DNA of 63,848 nucleotides, taken from the NCBI GenBank assembly GCA_002304505.1, contig NCEH01000016.1, forward strand, positions 1-63,848, given 5' to 3'. The position numbers were made by a program, and so were the translations under genes. Every line of letters starts with the position of its first letter. The stretch's first letter is position 1. The DNA comes from Rhizobiales bacterium 32-66-11 (GTDB taxonomy: Bacteria; Pseudomonadota; Alphaproteobacteria; Rhizobiales; Xanthobacteraceae). Below are positions 34,942-43,935 of the stretch, in pieces. The notes beneath the pieces were generated by a model, which saw only the letters and a list, made by a program, of their open reading frames with translations, was not told where the DNA came from and searched no databases.

Positions 34942-35808
34942 ATGGGTCAGGATTTTTCCGAATCCGCCACCAGCCGTTTCGCCAAGATTTCCGATGGCGG
35001 GCAGCAATTCAATATTCATTACAATGACTGCGACCCCGGTACGGGAGGTGAGACGATCGTCATGCTCCACGGCTCCGGGCCGGGGGCCAGTGGCTGGGCC
35101 AACTTCAATCGCAACATCACGCCCCTGACCGACGCCGGCTATCGCGTGGTCCTTCTTGATTGTCCCGGCTGGAGCAAGAGCGACACGGTCATATGCACCG
35201 GCTCACGATCGGAGCTGAATGCGCGGATCCTCAAGGGGCTGGTGGACCACCTCAAGCTGGAGAGCCTCCACATACTGGGCAACTCCATGGGAGGGCACAG
35301 CGCCGTGGCCTTCGCGCTGGCGCATCCGAACCGCGTCGGCAAGCTCGTGCTGATGGGTGGCGGAACCGGGGGCGTCAGTTCATTCGTGCCGATGCCAACG
35401 GAGGGCATCAAGCTGCTTCAGGCCCTGTATCGCGATCCAACGATTGAGAGCTTGAAGAGGATGATGAACGTCTTCGTCTTCGACACGAGCGACCTGACCG
35501 AAGATTTGTTCCAGACCCGACTCGAAAACATGCTGGCGCGGCGGGATCATCTTGAGAATTTCGTGAAGAGCTCGGCCGCCAACCCACGCCAGTTTCCCGA
35601 CGTCGGCCACCGCCTCGGCGAGATTTCCGCTCCGACGCTGGTCATCTGGGGCCGCAACGACCGCTTCGTCCCGCTCGATGTGGGTCTTCGTCTTGTTTCA
35701 GGGATCCCGAATTCGGAGCTTCACGTCTTCAACAATTGCGGCCACTGGGCGCAATGGGAGCACTCCGCCAAGTTCAATCGCATGGTCCTGGACTTCCTCA
35801 AGCACTGA
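34942..35808 (+). CDS. MhpC-type C-C bond hydrolase (alpha/beta fold)
   Basis: The 288-residue serine hydrolase has oxyanion motif [19 protein letters not shown], nucleophile S115 in [10 protein letters not shown], acid in [13 protein letters not shown] and histidine in [10 protein letters not shown]. This matches meta-cleavage product hydrolases such as MhpC and BphD, which cut the ring-opened dienol to 2-hydroxypentadienoate plus an acid. ATG 34942 follows GAGGGAGGG. It is first in a plus-strand series with the FAH-family and SDR genes. Confidence 0.92.
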   Translation: MGQDFSESATSRFAKISDGGQQFNIHYNDCDPGTGGETIVMLHGSGPGASGWANFNRNITPLTDAGYRVVLLDCPGWSKSDTVICTGSRSELNARILKGLVDHLKLESLHILGNSMGGHSAVAFALAHPNRVGKLVLMGGGTGGVSSFVPMPTEGIKLLQALYRDPTIESLKRMMNVFVFDTSDLTEDLFQTRLENMLARRDHLENFVKSSAANPRQFPDVGHRLGEISAPTLVIWGRNDRFVPLDVGLRLVSGIPNSELHVFNNCGHWAQWEHSAKFNRMVLDFLKH

Positions 35809-36066
35809 GGTCGCCGAGCAAGATATCGCCTGTGCCCATCCTGCTGCCTCGCTCAGGCCGGGCGAATTCCGGGGCAATCTCCATTGCCTCGACGCGTGAA
35901 ATCGGCGCTGCCGATACGGTCGAATGCGGGAGACATCGGAAGGGAGCCCGACCGCGATATTTTCGTGTCCGTGAGCCGCCCGGAGCATGCCCATCATCGA
36001 ATGAATGCTTCGGCAGCAGATCGGCGCAGCCGTCGTTTCCCCAATCACATCGCAGGAACCTGAACC

Positions 36067-36921
36067 GTGAAATTGCTGCGTTATGGCCAGAAGGGCGAGG
36101 AAAAGCCGGGGCTCGTCGACGCCGAAGGGCGTATTCGCGATCTCTGCGCTCATCTAACGGATATCAGCCCCGCGACGCTGGCGCCCCCTGTGCTCGCCGA
36201 ATTGTCCCGCCTCGACCCGCTCTCGCTTCCCCTGGTCGAAGGCACGCCACGACTTGGCGTGCCGATCGCCTCGGTCGGCAAGTTCATCGCCATTGGGCTG
36301 AACTATGTCGACCACGCCATCGAGGCCGATCTACCGATCCCCAAGGAACCGGTGGTCTTTACGAAGGCCATTTCCTCGCTCTCGGGGCCGAACGACACCG
36401 TGATGCTGCCAAAGGAGTCCGCGAAGGGCGATTGGGAAGTCGAACTCGGCATCGTGATCGGCACCCGTGCCTCCTATGTGGAGGAGGAGGGCGCGCTTGC
36501 TCATGTCGCCGGCTACTGCCTCGTCAACGACGTGTCCGAGCGCGAATACCAGCTCGAGCGTGGTGGCACCTGGGACAAGGGAAAAGGCTGCGACACATTC
36601 GGGCCTGTCGGCCCCTGGCTGGTGACACGAGATGAGGTCGGCGATCCGCAGAATCTCGACATCTGGCTCGATGTGAACGGCGTGCGCATGCAGGCCGGCA
36701 ATACCCGGACAATGATCTTCTCCTGTGCGGAGATCGTCAGCTACCTCAGCCGGTTCATGACGCTGATGCCAGGCGACATCATCACCACCGGAACGCCGCC
36801 CGGAGTCGGCATGGGCAAGAAGCCGTCACCGATCTATCTCAGGCCCGGCGACGTGATGTCTCTTGGGATCGAAAGGCTTGGGAGCCAGCGCCAGGACGTC
36901 GTCGCCTGGACGCGCGCTTGA
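36067..36921 (+). CDS. Fumarylacetoacetate hydrolase family protein
   Basis: The 284-residue protein has the FAH C-terminal domain: GLNYVDHAIEA, metal ligands in DWEVELGIVIG and VNDVSEREYQ, and TTGTPPGVGMG. Family members hydrolyse or hydrate 2-keto-acid intermediates. In this cluster it could act on the 2-hydroxypentadienoate or a diketo acid, perhaps replacing the truncated hydratase. The start is GTG 36067 after GCAGGAACCTGAACC. A 258-base gap separates it from the hydrolase gene, with no terminator seen. The SDR gene follows 11 bases after its stop. Confidence 0.88.
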   Translation: MKLLRYGQKGEEKPGLVDAEGRIRDLCAHLTDISPATLAPPVLAELSRLDPLSLPLVEGTPRLGVPIASVGKFIAIGLNYVDHAIEADLPIPKEPVVFTKAISSLSGPNDTVMLPKESAKGDWEVELGIVIGTRASYVEEEGALAHVAGYCLVNDVSEREYQLERGGTWDKGKGCDTFGPVGPWLVTRDEVGDPQNLDIWLDVNGVRMQAGNTRTMIFSCAEIVSYLSRFMTLMPGDIITTGTPPGVGMGKKPSPIYLRPGDVMSLGIERLGSQRQDVVAWTRA

Positions 36922-36932
36922 GGAATTGAGCG

Positions 36933-37679
36933 ATGGTATTCGCCGAACGTTTTCGCAATCGCGCCGCCATCGTGACCGGCGGCGCTTCCGGCATTGGCGC
37001 TGACGTGGCACGACGTCTGGTGGCCGAAGGTGCCAGAGTGAGCCTTTGGGATTTGCAGGTGGAAGCACTGGCCGCCGCCAGGACGGCGACGGGCGCCCTT
37101 GATGTCCAGGCGCTCGACATCTGCGACGCCGCAGCGGTAACCCAGGCGATGGATGCGAGCATCATCGCGCTTGGCGGGCTCGACATTCTGGTGGCGAGCG
37201 CAGGCATTACCGGCCCCAATCTTCCGGTGCGGGACTATCCGGCCGATGCGTGGCGTCGGGTGATCGATGTGAACCTCAACGGCCTATTCTACTGCAACCA
37301 GGCCGCCATTCGCGCCATGGAGCCGAAGGACTACGGCCGGATCGTCAACATTGCTTCCATCTCCGGCAAGGAGGGGAACCCCAACGCCTCCGCCTACAGC
37401 GCCTCGAAGGCTGGTGTGATCGGCTTCACCAAAGCCCTCGGCAAAGAGGTGGCCCGGACGAATATCCGGGTCAACTGCGTGACGCCGGCCGCGGTGCGGA
37501 CGCCAATCTTCGATCAGATGACGCGGGAGCATATCGATTTCATGCTGTCGAAGATTCCTGTCGGCCGCTTCGGAACGATTGAAGAAATGACCTCACTGGT
37601 GTGCTGGCTCGCCAGCGACGAGGCGTCCTTCTCGACCGGCGCCGTCTTCGACGTGTCCGGGGGCCGCGCGACCTATTGA
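36933..37679 (+). CDS. Short-chain dehydrogenase/reductase
   Basis: The 248-residue classical SDR has cofactor motif VTGGASGIGAD, LVASAG in the NNAG position, catalytic serine in NIASISG and the intact catalytic YSASK. It may oxidise or reduce a hydroxy or keto intermediate in the catabolic series, NAD(P)-dependent and cytoplasmic. It is tightly linked to the FAH gene (11-base gap) and ends the plus-strand unit. Confidence 0.92.
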   Translation: MVFAERFRNRAAIVTGGASGIGADVARRLVAEGARVSLWDLQVEALAAARTATGALDVQALDICDAAAVTQAMDASIIALGGLDILVASAGITGPNLPVRDYPADAWRRVIDVNLNGLFYCNQAAIRAMEPKDYGRIVNIASISGKEGNPNASAYSASKAGVIGFTKALGKEVARTNIRVNCVTPAAVRTPIFDQMTREHIDFMLSKIPVGRFGTIEEMTSLVCWLASDEASFSTGAVFDVSGGRATY

Positions 37680-38002
37680 TCGCATCGGGGATCGAGACTT
37701 ACGGCCGCGCGGCATCGGGCACGGCGCTCCCGGAGACGCGCCGTGAAATCCGATCCGTGGTCGTGCGCGCCGGTCGCGAGATGGCGGCGGAACGGGGATT
37801 GGCTTTCGTGTTCCGCCTTCCGGTGGCGTCCAACGCGCGCAACGGGCTTTACACCGCGGGCCGCCTGATGGTGACAAGATCGCCGCCGCCCAACACCTGC
37901 GCAGGCGCGCCCAGTTGCGCCCGGGCGAGCCGCAGATCAGCCCGTCAGGGCAAAAACGCGCCTGATGGCAAAAGCTGCAGCGGTTTGAGCCGCTGCGGCG
38001 CC
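37680..38002. other. Intergenic stretch between convergent SDR and dadA genes
   Basis: About 320 bases without a supported gene. Open frames here have no ribosome site. The only structured element is the hairpin at 37977-37996. Confidence 0.5.
37966..37996 (-). terminator. Rho-independent terminator of dadA
   Basis: Arms GCAGCGG (37977-37983) and CCGCTGC (37990-37996) with a 6-nt loop. On the minus strand AGCTTTTGCC follows. It begins seven bases after the dadA stop. Confidence 0.7.
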
Positions 38003-39295
38003 CTACTCCGCCGCGACACTGAGCATGGGCGAGGAGGGTTCGAGCGGCATATCAAGGGCAACCGCCTCAGCGATCATCTGAGCAGTCGCAGCTGACAGGG
38101 TCCAGCCGAGATGCCCATGGCCGGTGTTGTAGAACACGCCCCGCCGCTTCCCGGGCCCGACACGCGGCATCATGTCCGGCATCATCGGACGCAGACCGGC
38201 CCAAGGCACCACCCGCGCCGTGGACGCCTGCGGAAACAGCTTGCGCGTCCACTCCACCAGAGGGCGAATGCGATCCGCACGGATGTCGCGGTTCTCGCCG
38301 TTAAACTCAGCGGTCCCAGCAACGCGGAAGCGATCTTTCCCGAGGCGGCTTGTGACAATCTTGGTCTGGTCGTCGAGCAGGCTCACCCAGGGCGCCCCGT
38401 TCTGGCTGGCCTCATCATCAAGCATCACGGTGATCGAATAGCCCTTCACCGGATAAACGTTCACACGATCCCCCAACTGAGCGGCAATCGCCCGTGACCC
38501 CACGCCTGCGCACACCACGACAGCATCGAAGCTATGGGTCTCGTGGACAGCGGGCGCGACTTCATCCGCCGGGGAAATCGTGAGCGAAATGTCGATACGA
38601 GGTCGGGAGCCCTGAAGAGAATGCCGGACGGAGTCGACCGCCGCCTCATTGAGGAAATGGACGTTACGGCGCCGGCACGCTTTCGCAAGACCACGCGTGA
38701 AGAGATGGATATCTCCAGTTGAGTCTGATTCCGTGAAGAAGCCGCCGTAATAGTTTCCATGGAGGGTGGGCTCGATCTCATGGATCTCAGCGGGACCTAG
38801 CGCTCGCCGCGGCAATCCACCTTGCGCGTAGAGCGCACTGGCACGGGCCGCGGCCTCGAAGCCGGATTTGTCGCGATAGATATGCAGAATGCCGCGCTTT
38901 TCGAGATTGAAATCTATGCCCTCACGCTTCGCCACGTCGAACATGTAGTCGCGGGCCCGGATGGCGAGGCGAGTGGTCTCGATGGTGTTCGCTTTGTAAT
39001 TTGGGATGTTGGCCAGAAACTCGGCCATCCAGGAATATTTGTGCCAGGACGGCTTCGGATTCATCAGCAGGGGCGCATCCTGCCGGAACATCCATTTGAT
39101 GCCTTTCAGCACAGTTGCCCAGGAATTCCAGACTTCAGCGTTGGAGGCCGAAAGCTGTCCGCCGTTCGCGAAGGAGGTTTCCATCGCCGCGTAGCGCTGA
39201 CGATCGATGACGGTGACGTCATAACCCCGCTCACTCAGGGCATAAGCAGTGGTAATGCCGGTTATACCGGCTCCAATGACGGCAATGCTGCGCAT
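38003..39295 (-). CDS. DadA-type D-amino acid dehydrogenase (FAD)
   Basis: The 430-residue DAO-fold flavoprotein starts with the ADP-binding motif MRSIAVIGAGITGITTAYAL. The DadA-like segment TSFANGGQLSASNAEVWNSW and a C-terminal GHGHLGWTLSAATAQMIAEA also match. It is membrane-associated in the family and passes electrons to quinone while converting D-amino acids, or glycine, to 2-oxo acids and ammonia. The start ATG 39295 follows a 68-base leader after a tandem glycine riboswitch. Regulation by glycine suggests a glycine or D-alanine catabolic role. Confidence 0.9.
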   Translation of the reverse strand: MRSIAVIGAGITGITTAYALSERGYDVTVIDRQRYAAMETSFANGGQLSASNAEVWNSWATVLKGIKWMFRQDAPLLMNPKPSWHKYSWMAEFLANIPNYKANTIETTRLAIRARDYMFDVAKREGIDFNLEKRGILHIYRDKSGFEAAARASALYAQGGLPRRALGPAEIHEIEPTLHGNYYGGFFTESDSTGDIHLFTRGLAKACRRRNVHFLNEAAVDSVRHSLQGSRPRIDISLTISPADEVAPAVHETHSFDAVVVCAGVGSRAIAAQLGDRVNVYPVKGYSITVMLDDEASQNGAPWVSLLDDQTKIVTSRLGKDRFRVAGTAEFNGENRDIRADRIRPLVEWTRKLFPQASTARVVPWAGLRPMMPDMMPRVGPGKRRGVFYNTGHGHLGWTLSAATAQMIAEAVALDMPLEPSSPMLSVAAE

Positions 39296-39327
39296 GGGGC
39301 TCTCCCGCGCTTGAGGACAACATGACA

Positions 39328-39346
39328 TGGATGCCTCTGGCATCCA
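39328..39346 (-). promoter_or_regulatory. Hairpin between glycine riboswitch and dadA start
   Basis: TGGATGCC/GGCATCCA forms an 8-bp stem with a 3-nt loop. It is placed between the second aptamer and the ATG, where an expression-platform element would lie. No T-run follows, so translational control or simple spacing is more likely than termination. Confidence 0.45.
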
Positions 39347-39361
39347 GCCGACTGCCCCCAA

Positions 39362-39570
39362 TCTGTCACGGTACCTGAGAGCTCGCCCCGAGGTGGACGG
39401 TGCACCACCGCCGTCATTCGGGCTTCCCCTTCGGTGGGCGCCTGCCAACCGGGCGGCGCCTCTCTCCAGATCGTCCTGATTATGCGGTCCTTTTTGCCTG
39501 AGAGTTTCCTTGGGGGGTTGCTCCGTCGGCGCCGACATATGTCCGGGAGGACTGCAGATCTCTCCCGCAT
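39362..39570 (-). ncRNA. Tandem glycine riboswitch
   Basis: Reading the minus strand, aptamer 1 runs from GCGGGAGAGA (near 39568) to AACTCTCAGGCAAAAAGGACCGC (near 39480). Aptamer 2 runs from CTGGAGAGAGGCGCC (near 39469) to GAGCTCTCAGGTACCGTGACAG (near 39363). These are the paired GGAGAG and CTCTCAGG(CA) signatures of the class, with the short linker seen in cooperative tandem forms. It precedes dadA, so glycine should control that gene, usually positively in this class. Confidence 0.92.
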
Positions 39571-39671
39571 AATCATTATCAGACCCGCGACCAATTGCAC
39601 ACAATCACGGCATGCTCAAGACCTCGCGTGAGGCGAAGAGACATTTATTAGATATTCTGGTCATCCCGGCA

Positions 39672-39698
39672 CTGATCAGGTTGATTCAACCTGATCAG
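39672..39698. promoter_or_regulatory. 27-bp near-perfect palindrome
   Basis: CTGATCAGGTTGA and TCAACCTGATCAG are exact 13-bp arms around a single T. It lies about 100 bases upstream of the riboswitch and downstream of the tartrate dehydrogenase stop. No T-run follows on either strand, so a dimeric repressor/activator site for the dadA promoter is more likely than a terminator. Confidence 0.6.
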
Positions 39699-39749
39699 GC
39701 TAGGCTCTAACCCAACGCACCACACGCGATGGAGACTTTCAGCGAAGAA

Positions 39750-39793
39750 TTTTTCTCCGCACCGCCTGGAAAGCCGGACGGCACGGAGAAAAT
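39750..39793 (-). terminator. Possible terminator of the tartrate dehydrogenase operon
   Basis: Arms TTTTCTCCG and CGGAGAAAA (9 bp, extended by an inner CCG/CGG pair) enclose a GC-rich loop. It begins six bases after the minus-strand stop at 39799 and is followed by an A/T-rich stretch (AATTCTTCG). Confidence 0.4.
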
Positions 39794-39798
39794 CCTGC

Positions 39799-40872
39799 TC
39801 ACGCGAGAGCGTCCGCTACCGCCTTGCCGCAGGTCGCGGTATCTGCCCGGCCGCCGATGTCGCCGGTCCGCGAGGCCGGGTCGATCAAGGTGCGCTCCAT
39901 CGCCCTCACGATCGCCGCCGCCGCGTCCGCCTCGCCGAGATGCTCGAGCATCATCGCCGCCGACCAGATCTGACCAAGCGGATTGGCGATCCCCTTGCCG
40001 GCGATGTCCGGCGCGGAGCCGTGCACCGGCTCGAACAGCGAAGGGAAGGTCCGGTCGGGATTGATGTTGCCGGACGGTGCGATGCCAATGGTGCCGGTGC
40101 AGGCCGGGCCGAGATCGGAGAGGATGTCGCCAAACAGATTGGAGGCCACCACCACGTCGAACCGGTCCGGGTTCAGCACAAACTGCGCCGTGAGGATGTC
40201 GATGTGGTACTTGTCGGTCCGCACCTCCGGATAGAAGGCCTTCATCGCCTCCACCCGCTCGTCCCAATAGGGCATGGTGATCGCGACGCCGTTCGACTTT
40301 GTCGCCGAGGTCAGGTGCTTGGCCGGACGCCGCATCGCCAGCTCGAACGCGTATTTCAGCACCCGGTCGACGCCGTGGCGCGACATTACGGTTTCCTGCA
40401 CCACGATCTCACGCGGCGTGCCGGGATACATGCGCCCGCCGATCGAGGTATATTCGCCCTCGGTGTTCTCGCGGACCACCCAGAAGTCGATGTCGCCCGG
40501 CTTGCGGCCGACGAGGGGCGAGGGCACGCCCGGCATCAGCCGGACCGGACGCAGGTTCACATATTGGTCGAACTCGCGACGGAACTGCAGCAGCGAGCCC
40601 CACAGCGACACGTGGTCCGGGACCGTGTCCGGCCAGCCCACCGCGCCGAACAGGATCGCGTCGGACGAGCCGATGCGCTCCTTCCAGTCTTCCGGCATCA
40701 TCTCGCCATGACGGGCGTACCAGTCGCAGCAGGCGAATTCGTGCCAGGTCTGTTCGAGCGTGAAGCCGTAGAGCGAAGCGGCCTTCTCGAGCACTCGCGT
40801 CGCCTCGGGCATGACTTCCTTGCCGATGCCATCGCCAGGAATGACGGCGATCCGGTAGCGTCTGTCGGTCAT
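39799..40872 (-). CDS. Tartrate dehydrogenase/decarboxylase or D-malate dehydrogenase
   Basis: The 357-residue member of the isopropylmalate/isocitrate dehydrogenase superfamily begins RYRIAVIPGDGIGKEVMPEA. It has the TtuC/DmlA-like VRENTEGEYTSIGGRMYPG and FEPVHGSAPDIAGKGIANPLG. It carries out NAD-dependent oxidation of tartrate, D-malate or a similar 2-hydroxy diacid. The exact substrate is uncertain. It is the last gene of an operon with a succinate semialdehyde dehydrogenase-like gene (35-base gap) and a cupin. Confidence 0.9.
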   Translation of the reverse strand: MTDRRYRIAVIPGDGIGKEVMPEATRVLEKAASLYGFTLEQTWHEFACCDWYARHGEMMPEDWKERIGSSDAILFGAVGWPDTVPDHVSLWGSLLQFRREFDQYVNLRPVRLMPGVPSPLVGRKPGDIDFWVVRENTEGEYTSIGGRMYPGTPREIVVQETVMSRHGVDRVLKYAFELAMRRPAKHLTSATKSNGVAITMPYWDERVEAMKAFYPEVRTDKYHIDILTAQFVLNPDRFDVVVASNLFGDILSDLGPACTGTIGIAPSGNINPDRTFPSLFEPVHGSAPDIAGKGIANPLGQIWSAAMMLEHLGEADAAAAIVRAMERTLIDPASRTGDIGGRADTATCGKAVADALA

Positions 40873-40907
40873 TTACGTTTCCTCATGTGGTTGATGTCAG
40901 GCCGATG

Positions 40908-42401
40908 TCAGGCCATCGGGTCGAGCTTCAGCCCGCCCATGTGGAATGCCTTGGGCTCGAGATATTCGGCGATGCCGAGATATCCGCCCTCGCGGCCAAG
41001 CCCGGACTGCTTCACGCCGCCGAAGGGCGCGACCTCCATGGAGATGGCGCCGGTATTCAGCCCCACCATGCCGAATTCGAGCGCCTCGCCCACCCGCCAG
41101 GCGCGGTGCATGTCCTCGGTGAAGAAATACGCCGCAAGTCCGAAAGGCGTGCCGTTGGCGATCGCGATCGCTTCCGCCTCGGTCTCGAACCGGAAGATCG
41201 GCGCCACCGGGCCGAAGGTTTCCTCATTGGCCAAAAGCATGTCGGTGGTGGCACCGGTCAGCACCAGAGGCGCGACGAAGCGCGTCTCGTCGAGCCCGCT
41301 ATGGGCCTGCGCCGCCACGCGCGCGCCCTTGCTCATCGCATCCTCAACATGTGCGCGGACCTTGGACGCGGCCGCGGCATTGATCAGCGGACCGATACCG
41401 ACGCCAGCCTGTGTACCCGGACCAACCGCCTGCGCTTTGACCTTCTCGCCGAGCCGGGCGACGAAGGCGTCGTGGATGCCCGCCTGCACCAGGATGCGGT
41501 TGGCGCACACGCACGTCTGGCCCGCATTGCGGAACTTCGAGACCATCGCGCCCTCGACGGCGAGACCAAGGTCGGCATCGTCGAACACGATGAACGGTGC
41601 ATTGCCGCCCAGCTCGAGGCTCAGTTTCTTCAATGTCGGTGCCGAGGCGCGCATCAAGTGCGCGCCCACCCGCGTGGAGCCGGTGAAGGAGATCTTGCGG
41701 ACCATCGGGCTCGCGGTCAGTTCCTCGCCGATGCCGGCAGGTAGGCCCGTCACCACCGAGATCACCCCGGCAGGAATACCGGCCCGCTCGGCCAATTTGG
41801 CCAATGCTAGCGCCGAAAACGGCGTCAACTCGGAGGGCTTGATCACCATGGTGCAACCGGCCGCCAATGCCGGCGCGCATTTGCGCGTGATCATGGCGAT
41901 GGGAAAATTCCACGGCGTGATGGCGGCGGTGACGCCGATGGGCTCCTCCAACATCAGGATGCGCCGGTCGGACCCCGGGGCGGGAATCGTGCGGCCGTAG
42001 ATGCGGCGCGCTTCCTCGGCGAACCATTTCACGAACGACGCGCCATAGCGCACTTCGCCTTCCGCCTCGGCCAGCGGCTTGCCCTGCTCGGCGGTCATGA
42101 TGCACGCGAGATCGGCGGCATTGGCGAGGATGAGGTCATGCCAGCGCTCCAACAGGCGGGCCCGCTCTGCGGCCGGCACCCTGCGCCAACTGGCGAATGC
42201 CGTCTGCGCCGCCTCGATGGCGCGGCGCGTCTCGCCGGCGCCGCAAGCGGGCACCGTGCCGATAACCCGTCCGTTGGCCGGGTCCTCCACCGGAAGCGTC
42301 GCGCCGTCGTCCGCCGGGCACCATTGCCCCGCGATCAGCGCGGCCTCAATCAACAAGCCGGGATCAGCGAGCCCGAGCACGGTTTCGGTCGTCTTGGTCA
42401 T
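40908..42401 (-). CDS. NAD(P)-dependent succinate semialdehyde dehydrogenase family protein
   Basis: The 497-residue aldehyde dehydrogenase has catalytic Glu in KLSLELGGNAPFIVFDD, catalytic Cys in RNAGQTCVCANR, and the GabD-typical TPWNFPIAMITRKCAPALAAGCT. It oxidises succinate semialdehyde or a related omega-aldehyde acid to the dicarboxylate. ATG 42401 follows GGAGAGTATTCCG; an in-frame TTG five codons earlier is possible. It is preceded by the cupin gene (46 bases). Confidence 0.93.
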   Translation of the reverse strand: MTKTTETVLGLADPGLLIEAALIAGQWCPADDGATLPVEDPANGRVIGTVPACGAGETRRAIEAAQTAFASWRRVPAAERARLLERWHDLILANAADLACIMTAEQGKPLAEAEGEVRYGASFVKWFAEEARRIYGRTIPAPGSDRRILMLEEPIGVTAAITPWNFPIAMITRKCAPALAAGCTMVIKPSELTPFSALALAKLAERAGIPAGVISVVTGLPAGIGEELTASPMVRKISFTGSTRVGAHLMRASAPTLKKLSLELGGNAPFIVFDDADLGLAVEGAMVSKFRNAGQTCVCANRILVQAGIHDAFVARLGEKVKAQAVGPGTQAGVGIGPLINAAAASKVRAHVEDAMSKGARVAAQAHSGLDETRFVAPLVLTGATTDMLLANEETFGPVAPIFRFETEAEAIAIANGTPFGLAAYFFTEDMHRAWRVGEALEFGMVGLNTGAISMEVAPFGGVKQSGLGREGGYLGIAEYLEPKAFHMGGLKLDPMA

Positions 42402-42447
42402 CGGAATACTCTCCAAGGCCCATTTGCGGGCGCGTGCCGGCGGTCGC

Positions 42448-42801
42448 TCAAGAGACCGCTACGAAAACCTTGCGAACCGTCTCGACGGTCTCCCATGTCC
42501 CAACGAAGTCGGGGCGCATGACGAAGGTGTCGCCTGCGGTGAAGCGACGGGTCTCGCCGCCATCTTCCGTCAGCAACACGACGCCGGACAGGATGGTGCA
42601 GAACTCCCAGGTTCCGCCCTTGATCGAGCGGGTCACGCCCGGCGTTGCTTCCCAGATGCCGGTGCGGATGCCCGTTTGGCCAGCGGCCGCATTTTCCCAG
42701 GTGCGATAGCTGGGATCGCCCGAAATCAGACGGTCTGGCGCCGGCTTGCTGTGCTTAGGCGCACCGGGATTAGCGAGATCGAAGGCGACAAGAGCACTCA
42801 T
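42448..42801 (-). CDS. Small cupin-domain protein
   Basis: The 117-residue single-domain cupin contains EFCTILSGVVLLTEDGGETRRFTAGDTFVMRPDFVGTW-like strands (DUF861 type). Typical cupin_3 members have GTWE near the start and end, as here. The role is unknown; some relatives are ureidoglycolate- or amino-group-handling enzymes, and many sit beside amine-oxidising flavoproteins. It is the first gene of the cupin-ssadh-ttuC-like operon and lies 64 bases before the LysR stop. Confidence 0.85.
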   Translation of the reverse strand: MSALVAFDLANPGAPKHSKPAPDRLISGDPSYRTWENAAAGQTGIRTGIWEATPGVTRSIKGGTWEFCTILSGVVLLTEDGGETRRFTAGDTFVMRPDFVGTWETVETVRKVFVAVS

Positions 42802-42865
42802 TATGGTATTCCTATACTGCTGTGAAGGTATGGATAGGCGCGCGTGTCCCGTCGGTGACGGGTGA

Positions 42866-43813
42866 TCAGCTTCGAATGTCGAGGCTGGGATAGCGGCTAT
42901 GGATTCGCGATATGTCTTGCCGTAGCTCGGCGATCATCCAGTCGCAGATGTCATCGACCACGCCGCAATCGGGCCCCCGGCGAGTCACGAGTTCACAGTG
43001 GCGGCGGGTATGGACCACAGTGGGGCTCGCCGGTACCAAGCTCCCCTGCGCCAGCAGATGGGAGACGACATTCAGCCAGCCCAGCGCAACCCCCTGCCCC
43101 ACCAGCGCCGCCTGCACCACCAACGTGTAGTCCGAGAACTGCAGTTCAGACGACTCGAGCTTCTTGTTCCGGGCGAAAAGGCTCGCCCAATCGGGTTGGG
43201 CCTCATCGAGCGTGATCACCTTGGTGCCGGAGCGCAGGAACGCATCCGCGGGCAGCTCGGCCTGCGCCTCGGGTTCGCCGAAAGACGGCATCCGGATCGG
43301 CAGCAGCGACTCGGGCATCAGCGTGCGCACATGGTGCTGCCCATCCGGCTTATGATCGAAGCGCATGGCGATGTCTGCATCGCCCACCGATCCGCCCAGC
43401 AGGCCGCTGATGAGATCGAAGCGGATCTCCTGGCCGGGAAACTGGGCCCGGAACTGCGAGAAGCGCGGCATGAACCAATGTGTCGCGAACGCGGTCGACA
43501 CAGAAAGGACCACCGGCTTGAGACTGACCGGCCGGTCACGTCGCAACCGCGTGAGGGTCCGCTCGATCTCGCCGAAGCTCTGCGAGATGCCCTCGAACAG
43601 CTCGCTGCCGTCCTTGCTCAGCACCGCACCCGTCGGCGTGCGGTGAAACAGGTTCAACCCGAGATGGCCCTCCAGCCGGCCGATGGTGCGACTGACCGCC
43701 GGGCTGGTGACGCCGAGCTCCCGGGCGGCGCGGGCGAAGGTTCCGCACCTCACCGCAGCCTCGAAGACAACCAGGGCGTTGAGGGATGGCAGTAGTTTCC
43801 TGAGCTGGGACAT
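42866..43813 (-). CDS. LysR-family transcriptional regulator
   Basis: A 315-residue regulator with N-terminal helix-turn-helix (AVRCGTFARAARELGVTSPAVSRTIGRLEGHLG) and a C-terminal effector domain, GcvA-like in length. It lies upstream of the cupin operon on the same strand and is divergent from the HAD gene across 122 bases. Both units are candidate targets. The intergenic region contains a CCCCAA/TTGGGG inverted repeat at 43881-43900. Confidence 0.92.
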   Translation of the reverse strand: MSQLRKLLPSLNALVVFEAAVRCGTFARAARELGVTSPAVSRTIGRLEGHLGLNLFHRTPTGAVLSKDGSELFEGISQSFGEIERTLTRLRRDRPVSLKPVVLSVSTAFATHWFMPRFSQFRAQFPGQEIRFDLISGLLGGSVGDADIAMRFDHKPDGQHHVRTLMPESLLPIRMPSFGEPEAQAELPADAFLRSGTKVITLDEAQPDWASLFARNKKLESSELQFSDYTLVVQAALVGQGVALGWLNVVSHLLAQGSLVPASPTVVHTRRHCELVTRRGPDCGVVDDICDWMIAELRQDISRIHSRYPSLDIRS

Positions 43814-43935
43814 TACCGAATGTAACCCCCGCGATGATTATTTTGAGAATTGCTCACACCGCGCCGTCGGGCTTCATGTCTCCCCAACACTCCTATTGGG
43901 GTTAGTGACGCCAGACAGATGAAGAGGCACGAAAA

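Noticed and set aside
37601..38095. 164-codon plus-strand ORF between the SDR gene and dadA
   Set aside because: It begins inside the SDR gene in another frame, runs through the dadA terminator and shows no family resemblance.
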